A stretch of DNA of 7,905 nt from Chloroflexota bacterium (GTDB lineage: Bacteria > Chloroflexota > Anaerolineae > Promineifilales > Promineifilaceae), in assembly GCA_003519205.1 (NCBI GenBank), contig DOXE01000331.1:6563-14467 (forward strand), written 5' to 3'. This document shows, piece after piece, positions 1 to 6,178 of the stretch. Every line of letters starts with the position of its first letter. Within the stretch, counting starts at the first letter, position 1. Both the position numbers and the translations under genes were made by a program. The notes under the pieces are model-generated. The model was not told where the DNA came from. It made no database searches and was given only the letters and a program-made list of their open reading frames with translations.

Positions 1-1111
1 GGTCAGTTGTTCCTTCATCGGTAGCTGATACCAAGATAATTTCGCTGGGTTGGTTTCGATCCAGGCTGAATGCTGCTTTAGCAATCTCTGATCCAAACAA
101 GTTATTTATTTCGTCTTCTGAACGCCACAATATTTCACTGGCGATAGGTGAGCTATCGGTCGTGTCTGTTGGGGGGAGGCTTCTAATTGTATTCCAGGAG
201 GAAATAAAATCGGTTTCCTCAATTGAGGACATGGCTTCCAAGGCACCTTCCTCGGTCTGGGCAACGATATAATAAAAGCTAGCCTGCATCGCCTCTTCAG
301 ATAGCTGCTGATCTTCGACCAACTCTGCAAGCAGTCGATCCTGGTAAAGTTGGGCCTTAACCACTTCTCTAAATTCAGCTTCATCAACTCCCAGATCCGT
401 GAAACTATCCAAGGTCTCCTTAAATTGTTCTTGAAATGATTCAAGAGAAACGGGCGTAGCGGTTGGTAACGGTGTGCTGGTCGGCCCGATAGTTGGCGAC
501 GGAAACGGTGTATTCGTGGGTACTACTTCAGTGATAACCGCAGTAGGTATAGGTGTGAGCGAGGGCGTTGGCATAATTGTCTCTGTCGGTGTAGGCAAAG
601 GAGTTGGTAGAGCACCACCAAAATAGTTGAACGACCCCTCGATTTCATTCTGAACATCGGCATCCGATACAGTTATTCCACGCGCCTCTGCCTCGTGCAG
701 GATCATTTTTTCGTCAACTAGCTGGTCAAGAACAAGTTGACCCAAGGTCTCCGGATCTTCTAACAAAGTAATCTGTTGTCCAGCGAATTGTTGAACCTGG
801 CCTATGTCTTGGCCAAATGTTTCGGCCAAATTTTCCAGCCCAATGATGAGTTGTGCTCTTTGCAGGGTGACCCTTTCCCGCCATTCCCTCATGGAAATTT
901 CCTCATCGTCAACCATCGCCACCGGGGACGTTGGTTTGATGAACAACTCATTAATGAAGCCAATTAATAAGACGGCCCCCAGCAATGCAGCGATACCTAT
1001 TACCGCTATACGAATTTGCCTGGTCTGTCGTTGTTGTTTACGGGCCAGCAGGACCTCTTTCCGGCTTTGACGTTTTTCTTCTTCTTCGAACTGCTTACGC
1101 TTCTTGGCCAT
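1..1111 (-). CDS. Membrane-anchored SurA/PrsA-like foldase (parvulin-type), C-terminus beyond the window
   Basis: Partial gene: 370 codons are open from the ATG at 1111 to the left edge with no stop. Residues 1-33 are Lys/Arg/Glu-rich, 34-56 form one membrane span, and the rest should lie outside the membrane. The stretch around 63-80 (VAMVDDEEISMREW) resembles the start of SurA_N chaperone domains, and helical segments follow to about 165. Residues 168-221 are a Thr/Pro-rich linker that splits the helical domain, which resumes at about 222-275. From about 277 the sequence aligns by eye with the start of a parvulin (PpiC) domain, but the usual His of the HILV strand is Tyr (FYYIVA), so isomerase activity is doubtful. 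Family role: assisting folding of exported proteins. The gene follows rpsR by 17 bases with a weak ribosome site, so it is probably co-transcribed. Family assignment is good; enzymatic activity is uncertain. Confidence 0.8.
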   Translation of the reverse strand, partial: MAKKRKQFEEEEKRQSRKEVLLARKQQRQTRQIRIAVIGIAALLGAVLLIGFINELFIKPTSPVAMVDDEEISMREWRERVTLQRAQLIIGLENLAETFGQDIGQVQQFAGQQITLLEDPETLGQLVLDQLVDEKMILHEAEARGITVSDADVQNEIEGSFNYFGGALPTPLPTPTETIMPTPSLTPIPTAVITEVVPTNTPFPSPTIGPTSTPLPTATPVSLESFQEQFKETLDSFTDLGVDEAEFREVVKAQLYQDRLLAELVEDQQLSEEAMQASFYYIVAQTEEGALEAMSSIEETDFISSWNTIRSLPPTDTTDSSPIASEILWRSEDEINNLFGSEIAKAAFSLDRNQPSEIILVSATDEGTTD

Positions 1112-1128
1112 GCTTTGTCCCAGGATGT

Positions 1129-1389
1129 TTAGTCGACGACAAATGGTAGTAATGCAAGGTGCCGGGCTCGCTTAACAGCGCGTGCTAGGCTTCGCTGATG
1201 CTTCGCACAAGTACCGGTTTGTCGGCGTGGACGAATCCGTCCATGCTCAGTTAGATACCTCTGAAGCACTTCATATTGCTTATAATCAATATCATTTACC
1301 TTTTCGACACAGAATGCACAGATACGGCGCTTCCTATGAAACGGACTTGACATGAGCCCATCATCAAGTCGTGAACTCTCTTCAGCCAT
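1129..1389 (-). CDS. rpsR: 30S ribosomal protein S18, zinc-binding form
   Basis: An 86-residue S18, which binds the platform of the 30S subunit as a heterodimer with S6. Recognised by RRICAFC near residues 21-27, the [12 protein letters not shown] segment at 45-56, and [16 protein letters not shown] at 61-76. Cys24, Cys27, Cys61 and His64 make a complete candidate zinc site, the so-called C+ form of S18. The ATG at 1389 is preferred over the in-frame ATG at 1401 because a perfect GGAGGT lies 5 bases before it and would otherwise be inside the coding region. It sits downstream of rpsF in the same direction, with a 141-base spacer where ssb is often found, and directly upstream of the foldase gene. 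Confidence 0.97.
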   Translation of the reverse strand: MAEESSRLDDGLMSSPFHRKRRICAFCVEKVNDIDYKQYEVLQRYLTEHGRIRPRRQTGTCAKHQRSLARAVKRARHLALLPFVVD

Positions 1390-1393
1390 TCTG

Positions 1394-1399
1394 ACCTCC
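1394..1399 (-). promoter_or_regulatory. Ribosome binding site of rpsR
   Basis: GGAGGT on the minus strand, 5 bases before the ATG at 1389. It decides the start of rpsR against the upstream ATG at 1401. Confidence 0.85.
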
Positions 1400-1430
1400 A
1401 TTTATAATTAACGGAATTGACAAGATTATC

Positions 1431-1482
1431 ATCGTTTTGATCAAACCTTTGATTTGGCAGGCTTTCAGCAAAAATCAACGAT
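1431..1482 (-). repeat. Inverted repeats in the rpsF-rpsR spacer
   Basis: On the plus strand, ATCGTT-tt-GAT (1431-1441) is complementary to ATCAACGAT (1474-1482), giving 9 pairs with a two-base bulge around an AT-rich interior. An alternative overlapping palindrome, ATCAAA-CC-TTTGAT, occupies 1440-1453. A separate hairpin, GCGATG-TT-CATCGC, is at 1487-1500. In the mRNA these fall just before rpsR and could affect processing or translation. No known motif is recognised, and AT-rich pairing by chance is possible. Confidence 0.35.
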
Positions 1483-1530
1483 AATTGCGATGTTCATCGC
1501 TATATCTAGTTATCAGATAATGTGGATTAA

Positions 1531-1824
1531 TTAATCGTCCTTACGAACTACGAGGTGTCGCAATATTTCATCAACATAAGTAATATTGCGCTCGATTTCG
1601 CTGATACCGGCCGGATTTAATGAAACCTCATAATAGACATAGTAACCTTCAGTGTATTTCTTAATTGGGTAAGCTAAAATCTTTAAACCCCAATGGTTAG
1701 CTTTCAATTCGGCTTCATCGCCACTATCTTGTGCGAGCCAACCTTCAACTCGGCCTAATATCTCTTTGCGGGTTTCGTCTTCCAGATCCGGTTTTAATAT
1801 GACCGTGACTTCATAATCTCGCAT
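1531..1824 (-). CDS. rpsF: 30S ribosomal protein S6
   Basis: A 97-residue S6, close to the length of short bacterial S6 proteins (about 95-101 residues, without the acidic tail of enterobacterial S6). It begins with MRDYEVTVILKPDL and contains the AYPIKKYTEGYYVYYE core at about residues 51-66, both typical of S6, and ends with a short charged tail. S6 pairs with S18 on the 16S platform. The ATG at 1824 is preceded 10 bases upstream by AAAGGAG (1835-1841). It is the first gene of the minus-strand operon with rpsR and the foldase, and its leader carries a candidate S6:S18 binding hairpin, implying autogenous control. Confidence 0.97.
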   Translation of the reverse strand: MRDYEVTVILKPDLEDETRKEILGRVEGWLAQDSGDEAELKANHWGLKILAYPIKKYTEGYYVYYEVSLNPAGISEIERNITYVDEILRHLVVRKDD

Positions 1825-1861
1825 GTTGCATCATCTCCTTTCCTTGGAATTACTCTAGCGA

Positions 1862-1895
1862 GCATCTGCCCTTGACCTGGTCAAGAGCGGAATAC
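1862..1895 (-). promoter_or_regulatory. Candidate S6:S18 complex-binding leader motif
   Basis: In minus-strand RNA, GUAUU (1895-1891) can pair with GAUGC (1866-1862), including two G-U wobbles. A bulged CCG (1890-1888) comes next on the 5' side. An 8-pair hairpin follows, CUCUUGAC / GUCAAGGG with loop CAG (1887-1869), and CA lies opposite the bulge. A CCG bulge flanked by a stem and a hairpin is the published description of the S6:S18 complex-binding motif found in rpsF leaders of many phyla. The structure ends 37 bases before the rpsF start codon, so it is well placed for feedback control by S6:S18. The fold was built by hand; the outer stem is weak. Confidence 0.65.
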
Positions 1896-1957
1896 GGTGC
1901 CGTAACCAATTGATACCTCAAGAATCAAGTCGGTTAAGTACCGCGCAACAACCCAGA

Positions 1958-1985
1958 ATATTACCATAACTGGCAATTTCATCAA
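1958..1985 (-). promoter_or_regulatory. Candidate promoter of the rpsF operon
   Basis: On the minus strand, TTGATG (1985-1980) and TAATAT (1963-1958) are separated by 16 bases; each matches 4 of 6 sigma-70 consensus positions. It would start a leader of roughly 125 bases that includes the whole S6:S18 candidate motif. Confidence 0.35.
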
Positions 1986-1998
1986 ATTAAACCTTTGT

Positions 1999-2027
1999 TT
2001 TAACCTCATTCGCCATCTAGGTATAAT
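1999..2027 (+). promoter_or_regulatory. Candidate promoter of the GH99-LysM gene
   Basis: A perfect TATAAT lies at 2022-2027, about 50 bases before the coding start. The -35 position at the usual spacing (TTTAAC, 1999-2004) is poor. It is divergent from, and close to, the candidate rpsF promoter. Confidence 0.45.
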
Positions 2028-2077
2028 TGCGCGTTATTTCATAACTTAGTGGAAGCAAATTATAGGCCACCGAAAAT

Positions 2078-3895
2078 TTGGCACTATTACGTTTCGTCAA
2101 AAGATTCATCGTGATCAGAAAAAGTAGAACCATCATCCTTTTAATAATAGCTATACTCAGTCTACAAGTTATTAGGGCCAACACAACGAACGCACAGGGA
2201 CAGACAAAACTAGTATTGGCTTTCTATTATGCCTGGTATGATCCTAGCTCATTCGGTCCGGGCCGGACGCCATTCCAACCAACACAACCCTATTGGTCGA
2301 CTGATGCCGGAGTAATTCAGCGACAAGTAGACCAAGCGCGTGCGGCCGGGATCGACGGATTCGTTCAAAGTTGGTATGGTCCTTCACCCAATCAAACAGA
2401 GTCAAATTTTCAAGCTCTCCTCAACATAGCCTCGGCCAGTGGTTTCAAAGCAGCTGTCGATTTTGAAACCGGAAGCCCCTTTTTTGGTGGCAATGCCGAT
2501 CGCGTCCAGGCACTAAGCACCTTATTAGCCACTCATGCCAACCACCCTGCCTACTTGCGAATAGATGGCAAGCCTATCATATTTTTCTGGGCCAGTTGGC
2601 TGATTAGTGTAGGAGAATGGGCTACCATACGAGAACAAGTTGATCCAGGACACAATAGTATCTGGATCGCCGAAGGTGGGAATGCTGATTACTTGTCAGT
2701 TTTCGATGGTCTGCACTTATATAATATTGCCTGGTCTGGAAACCCGTCTGGTACAGCCGCATCCTGGGCAGGCACGACCAGAGCAGCTTCCGATACTTAC
2801 GGCAGTTATAAATATTGGGTGGCCACGGCTATGCCAGGTTTTAACGACTCCTTACTCCGCCGTGGTGACGGAAGCGTAGTTCGCGACCGGGTCGGAGGAT
2901 CATTCTACCAATCCAGTTTTAATGGCGCTGCTGCAAGTGCCCCAGATATGCTCATCATCAACTCTTTCAACGAGTGGGCAGAAGGAAGCAATATCGAGCC
3001 GAGTGTTGAATTTGGTAATGCATATTTAGACATGACCAAACAACTCAGTTCGGCCTATAAATCTGGAAGCGTTGCCTTCCCGCAACCAATAGCTCAAGCG
3101 ACACCAGATACTATACCAACCATAACACCTACTATCGCGGCCACTTTTGGATTTTCTCCGACTCCTTTAGATACCTCTATCCCAACACAAACAAAAGCAC
3201 CAACTAATACTTCAACTCCAAATCCCTCCCCTACTCCCCGCGAGGATGGCGCGATCGTCTACGAGGTCGTTGCTGGTGATACCTACATTGGCATTGCCGA
3301 GACCTTTGGGATTACCTTGCAGGAAATCTACGAGCTCAATGATCGATCGCCGTCTTCGCCTTTGACGGTCGGCGATTTGCTCATTGTTGGCTACGGCCAA
3401 AATTCAGAAGGGTTGACGCTGCCTGAATTCCCTGGAGCTGTGATTAGAGCAGATGGAACGGCGGTCTATACTGTCAAAGAAGGTGACACACCCATTGGTA
3501 TTGCCTTAAGATTTGGCTTGGAACTACAAGAGCTATACAACTTGAATGAGGGGTTTGGTGAAGACAGCATTTTACAGATTGGGCAGAAGTTGGTTGTCGG
3601 TCGTCGGCCGATCCCTCAAGAAGTGGGTGGGTCATCTGATATGCCTACGGCAACAGCCTCTGCTACAAAAATTTTAACGCCCACGTTCACACCAACGATC
3701 GTGGATACGCCAAGTCCGACGGTGGAAATTACAGCTGTTTCCTCACCAGATATTGTGGACACAACCCCAATCGGTGGCGTCGGCATAAACCCTTCATCTG
3801 ATGGTTCCCTCGGATTAATGCCTTATATATTCGGATTAGCCGCTATTTTGGCTATTGTCGGTGGATTATTTCTCTATCTCGGCCGACAATCATAA
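2078..3895 (+). CDS. Secreted GH99-like glycoside hydrolase with two LysM domains and a C-terminal membrane anchor
   Basis: A 605-residue envelope protein. Residues about 5-40 form a basic, then very hydrophobic signal peptide ending near TNAQG. Residues about 45-325 resemble GH99-like TIM barrels: FYYAWYDPSSF at 49-59, GIDGFVQSWYG at 91-101, and INSFNEWAEGSNIEPS at 294-309. Glu299 and Glu302 match the NEWxEG catalytic pair of GH99 endo-mannosidases/mannanases. A Thr/Pro/Ser-rich linker (about 340-390) leads to LysM 1 (about 394-438) and LysM 2 (about 463-508). A second linker (about 519-565) and a membrane span (about 582-601) with a short basic tail follow. LysM usually binds peptidoglycan or other GlcNAc polymers, so the enzyme probably works at the cell surface. 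The substrate is not known; alpha-mannan is only a family guess. TTG at 2078 is the first start after an in-frame stop at 2063, but it has no ribosome site; GTG at 2111 is an alternative. Confidence 0.85.
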   Translation: MALLRFVKRFIVIRKSRTIILLIIAILSLQVIRANTTNAQGQTKLVLAFYYAWYDPSSFGPGRTPFQPTQPYWSTDAGVIQRQVDQARAAGIDGFVQSWYGPSPNQTESNFQALLNIASASGFKAAVDFETGSPFFGGNADRVQALSTLLATHANHPAYLRIDGKPIIFFWASWLISVGEWATIREQVDPGHNSIWIAEGGNADYLSVFDGLHLYNIAWSGNPSGTAASWAGTTRAASDTYGSYKYWVATAMPGFNDSLLRRGDGSVVRDRVGGSFYQSSFNGAAASAPDMLIINSFNEWAEGSNIEPSVEFGNAYLDMTKQLSSAYKSGSVAFPQPIAQATPDTIPTITPTIAATFGFSPTPLDTSIPTQTKAPTNTSTPNPSPTPREDGAIVYEVVAGDTYIGIAETFGITLQEIYELNDRSPSSPLTVGDLLIVGYGQNSEGLTLPEFPGAVIRADGTAVYTVKEGDTPIGIALRFGLELQELYNLNEGFGEDSILQIGQKLVVGRRPIPQEVGGSSDMPTATASATKILTPTFTPTIVDTPSPTVEITAVSSPDIVDTTPIGGVGINPSSDGSLGLMPYIFGLAAILAIVGGLFLYLGRQS

Positions 3896-3906
3896 CTAGT
3901 CGCCAG

Positions 3907-5289
3907 TTATTTATTTAGCAGTGCTAGTCCAAGCACATCTTGTAAAGAACGGCATCCGATGATATCCAAGTCATCTGGGATATCGCCTACCAACCTTTTT
4001 GACGTTCGTGGCACTACGCAACGTTTAAAACCGAGCTTAGACGCTTCCTTCAATCGCGTATCCAGTTGATTGACAGCTCTGATTTCGCCATTCAAACCAA
4101 TCTCGCCGACGAAGGCCATATCGGCGTGAACTGGCCGATCTTTTGCGCTGCTAGCGATGGCTACGGCGACTGCCAGGTCAACAGCTGGTTCATCAATGCG
4201 TAAACCACCTACAACATTGGCATAGATATCTTTATCCTGGAGCCTTATTTGCGATCGTTTGCCCAGCACAGCAGCTAAAAGTAACAATCGATTGTAATCA
4301 ATTCCGTTTGCTGTACGCCTGGGATTCGAAAAAATCGAGGGGTTGACCAGCGCTTGAATCTCAACCAACAATGGCCGGGTTCCCTCAATCGTTACGGCAA
4401 TCGTTGAACCCGGCGCATTCACTTGTCTTTCGGCTAAAAATGCCTCGGATGGATTGGTAACCTCAACCATACCGCGTTCCACCATCTCAAAAACGCCCAC
4501 CTCGCTGGTTGCCCCAAATCGATTCTTGACCCCTCTCAACAATCGATAGCGATGAAATGGATCCCCTTCAAGATATAGGACTGTATCCACGATATGTTCT
4601 AACACGCGTGGACCAGCAATCGCACCTTCCTTAGTCACATGCCCAACGAGAAACACGGACAACCCCGTGTTCTTGGCCAACTCTTGAAACCGGCCGGCGC
4701 ATTCTCTTACCTGCGTTACACTTCCAGCCGAGGAACTGATTTCGTCTGCATAAGTTGTCTGGATGCTATCTACAATGATGACCAATGGTTGAACTTCCTC
4801 GATATGATCGAACATCACGTTGAGGTTCGTCTCAGTGACTAAAAATAGCTCCTCGGGCTGTAGCTGCATTCTGTCAGCCCGCATCTTAATCTGCCGAACG
4901 CTCTCTTCGCCTGAGATATACAGTGTTCTTCTACCCTCAGCAGCAAAAAGACTAGCAACCTCTAACAATAAAGTAGATTTTCCTATTCCAGGATCGCCGC
5001 CGACTAATATCAACGAACCTGGTACAATTCCACCCCCCAGGACTCGGGAAAATTCGGACAATGGCAGCGGCATTCGAGTAAGACCATCGGTCTTTATATC
5101 GACAAGTCGTTCGGGCTTGCTGATGTGATCGCCAAAGATTCGCCTCCGCGTACTTTTCTGGCTAGACACGTCGGAGACGATTTGTTCTACCATGGTCCCG
5201 AATTCACCACATTGGGGACATTTCCCAACGTAAGCGGCTGCGATCCGGCCGCAGCGTTGGCAAACATATTGAGTATGGATCTTAGCCAT
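3907..5289 (-). CDS. radA: DNA repair protein RadA (Sms), RecA-like branch-migration ATPase
   Basis: A 460-residue protein of the usual RadA length. It has an N-terminal zinc finger with Cys10, Cys13, Cys24 and Cys27, Walker A GGDPGIGKST at 97-106, Walker B LVIIVD at 169-174, the RadA-specific KNRFG motif at 255-259, and a Lon-protease-like C-terminal domain (about 300-460, with YANVVGGLRIDEPAVDLA). The family drives branch migration of recombination intermediates alongside RecA. The ATG at 5289 is chosen over the in-frame GTG at 5331 because AGAGGT (5297-5302) sits 7 bases upstream and the zinc finger begins right after, as in other RadA proteins. It converges with the GH99 gene (11-base gap) and diverges from the Pro/Ser-rich protein gene. 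All key motifs are intact. Confidence 0.97.
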   Translation of the reverse strand: MAKIHTQYVCQRCGRIAAAYVGKCPQCGEFGTMVEQIVSDVSSQKSTRRRIFGDHISKPERLVDIKTDGLTRMPLPLSEFSRVLGGGIVPGSLILVGGDPGIGKSTLLLEVASLFAAEGRRTLYISGEESVRQIKMRADRMQLQPEELFLVTETNLNVMFDHIEEVQPLVIIVDSIQTTYADEISSSAGSVTQVRECAGRFQELAKNTGLSVFLVGHVTKEGAIAGPRVLEHIVDTVLYLEGDPFHRYRLLRGVKNRFGATSEVGVFEMVERGMVEVTNPSEAFLAERQVNAPGSTIAVTIEGTRPLLVEIQALVNPSIFSNPRRTANGIDYNRLLLLAAVLGKRSQIRLQDKDIYANVVGGLRIDEPAVDLAVAVAIASSAKDRPVHADMAFVGEIGLNGEIRAVNQLDTRLKEASKLGFKRCVVPRTSKRLVGDIPDDLDIIGCRSLQDVLGLALLNK

Positions 5290-5296
5290 AATTATT

Positions 5297-5302
5297 ACCT
5301 CT
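5297..5302 (-). promoter_or_regulatory. Ribosome binding site of radA
   Basis: AGAGGT on the minus strand, 7 bases before the ATG at 5289. It supports the shorter, zinc-finger-proximal start. Confidence 0.7.
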
Positions 5303-5332
5303 TTGACAACTCTCGAATGGTACTGTAACACA

Positions 5333-5351
5333 TAACAGTTTCTTTCTGTTA
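5333..5351. repeat. Inverted repeat in the radA divergent promoter region
   Basis: TAACAG and CTGTTA form a perfect 6-base inverted repeat about 7 bases apart, separated by a T-rich spacer. It lies between the divergent starts of radA and the Pro/Ser-rich protein gene and abuts a TAGAAT (5350-5355) that could be a plus-strand -10 box. It could be an operator or a weak hairpin. It does not match an SOS box that I recognise. Confidence 0.3.
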
Positions 5352-5372
5352 GAATTTATGGGTGGTTAAATC

Positions 5373-6047
5373 ATGAATTTTATCCGGCACAAGTTGCATC
5401 CTAAAATAATTTATATTTGGAGCATCGTTATAGGAAATCGCCAAACTCTTCGCCGATTTGGCCTCATTTTACTTCTTTTGCTGAGCTTCACTTTAACAAT
5501 GGGGCTTATCCTAGCCGAAGAACCTGCGTCGGCAACGACCAATCAGGTAATATTTACGCCTAGGCCGACAATACCTGCTGCTCCTGTTAGTGAATATTCA
5601 ATCCTTAGCTCATCCTCTTCTGGCCGAATTGAATTGTTAGCTCAATCACAGATAAGCCCTACAATTACCAGCTACCCCGGCCCGCCTTCTCCTACTGCCA
5701 ATCCATCAGATAATCCCCAAGAGGGGATTGAGGAACCGTATCCAGATTTAGCGCCAGATTCTATAGAACAACCTTTGATACCATATCCTGACTCTTCGCC
5801 CGTTCAGAGCCCTGGTTTGAATCCGGAATTAACTCAAACGCCTCCTTTTCAAGATCCGATATCCCCTCCGGCAATCGGAAGTAATACAAATGGAAATGCA
5901 GTCACAAGCAGTAATGATTTAGCCCAGACATCTTCGGCCGTCAATGCAACGATTTTGTGGATCGCTTTTTTAGCCTCATTGTTAATATTTGTGTCGGCCA
6001 TATTGTGGTCTATCCTCTACTTCTCCCGACAACGGGGTCGAGAATGA
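5373..6047 (+). CDS. Membrane-anchored Pro/Ser-rich protein of unknown function
   Basis: A 224-residue protein that I do not recognise as any known family. A basic N-terminus of about 29 residues precedes a strongly hydrophobic segment (about 30-48: LILLLLLSF...), followed by EEPASATT, which looks like a signal peptide with a possible cleavage near residue 54. Residues about 55-190 are low-complexity and rich in Pro, Ser, Thr, Asn and Gln, with several YPD/YPG and acidic patches and no Cys. A C-terminal membrane span (about 192-216) ends in SRQRGRE, giving a surface-exposed disordered stalk anchored at the C-terminus, or at both ends if the signal is not cleaved. GGGTGG about 7 bases before the ATG is a usable ribosome site. 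It is divergent from radA and 131 bases upstream of htpG in the same direction, with no clear terminator between. It may be a lineage-specific envelope protein. Confidence 0.75.
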   Translation: MNFIRHKLHPKIIYIWSIVIGNRQTLRRFGLILLLLLSFTLTMGLILAEEPASATTNQVIFTPRPTIPAAPVSEYSILSSSSSGRIELLAQSQISPTITSYPGPPSPTANPSDNPQEGIEEPYPDLAPDSIEQPLIPYPDSSPVQSPGLNPELTQTPPFQDPISPPAIGSNTNGNAVTSSNDLAQTSSAVNATILWIAFLASLLIFVSAILWSILYFSRQRGRE

Positions 6048-6120
6048 CGGGCAAAAAAGGTTCAATACAAAAGCAAACAGTTTAGCCTAATTTTCTTACA
6101 ATGCTCTAACATGTTTGGTT

Positions 6121-6136
6121 TATGATGGTAATCATA
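6121..6136. promoter_or_regulatory. Palindrome overlapping a candidate htpG -10 box
   Basis: TATGAT-GGTA-ATCATA is a perfect 6+6 inverted repeat. Its left half matches 5 of 6 positions of the -10 consensus and lies about 53 bases before htpG. No good -35 box is seen at standard spacing. An alternative -10, TACAAT, is at 6097-6102. A repressor bound at the palindrome would block the promoter. No CIRCE element (the HrcA operator) is present in this gap. Confidence 0.3.
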
Positions 6137-6178
6137 GCTAGTTTTAAAGATACCAAATCTTAATGGAGTTAGTCCCTA

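Noticed and set aside
106..444. Minus-strand open frame of 112 codons
   Set aside because: It overlaps the foldase gene on the same strand in another frame. The foldase frame continues with coherent SurA/parvulin-like sequence.
470..610. Apparent tandem repeats of ACC/GGT-type triplets
   Set aside because: These are codons of the Thr/Pro-rich linker in the foldase, not a separate DNA repeat element.
776..1070. Plus-strand open frames of 63 and 88 codons (776-967 and 804-1070)
   Set aside because: They lie antisense to the foldase gene and have no ribosome site or recognisable protein; the minus-strand frame explains the sequence.
1296..1478. Minus-strand open frame spanning the rpsF-rpsR spacer, considered as an ssb remnant
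   Set aside because: It overlaps rpsR in another frame and shows no OB-fold or SSB tail features.
1802..1837. Tiny upstream frame beginning ATGATG that overlaps the rpsF start
   Set aside because: It is only a few codons long and overlaps the ribosome site and start of rpsF; no evidence that it is translated.
2640..3400. Plus frame 2640-2879 and minus frame 3212-3400
   Set aside because: Both are shadows of the GH99-LysM gene, which reads through with recognisable domains.
4639..5328. Plus-strand open frames of 67-102 codons across radA
   Set aside because: They lie antisense to an intact radA and encode nothing recognisable.
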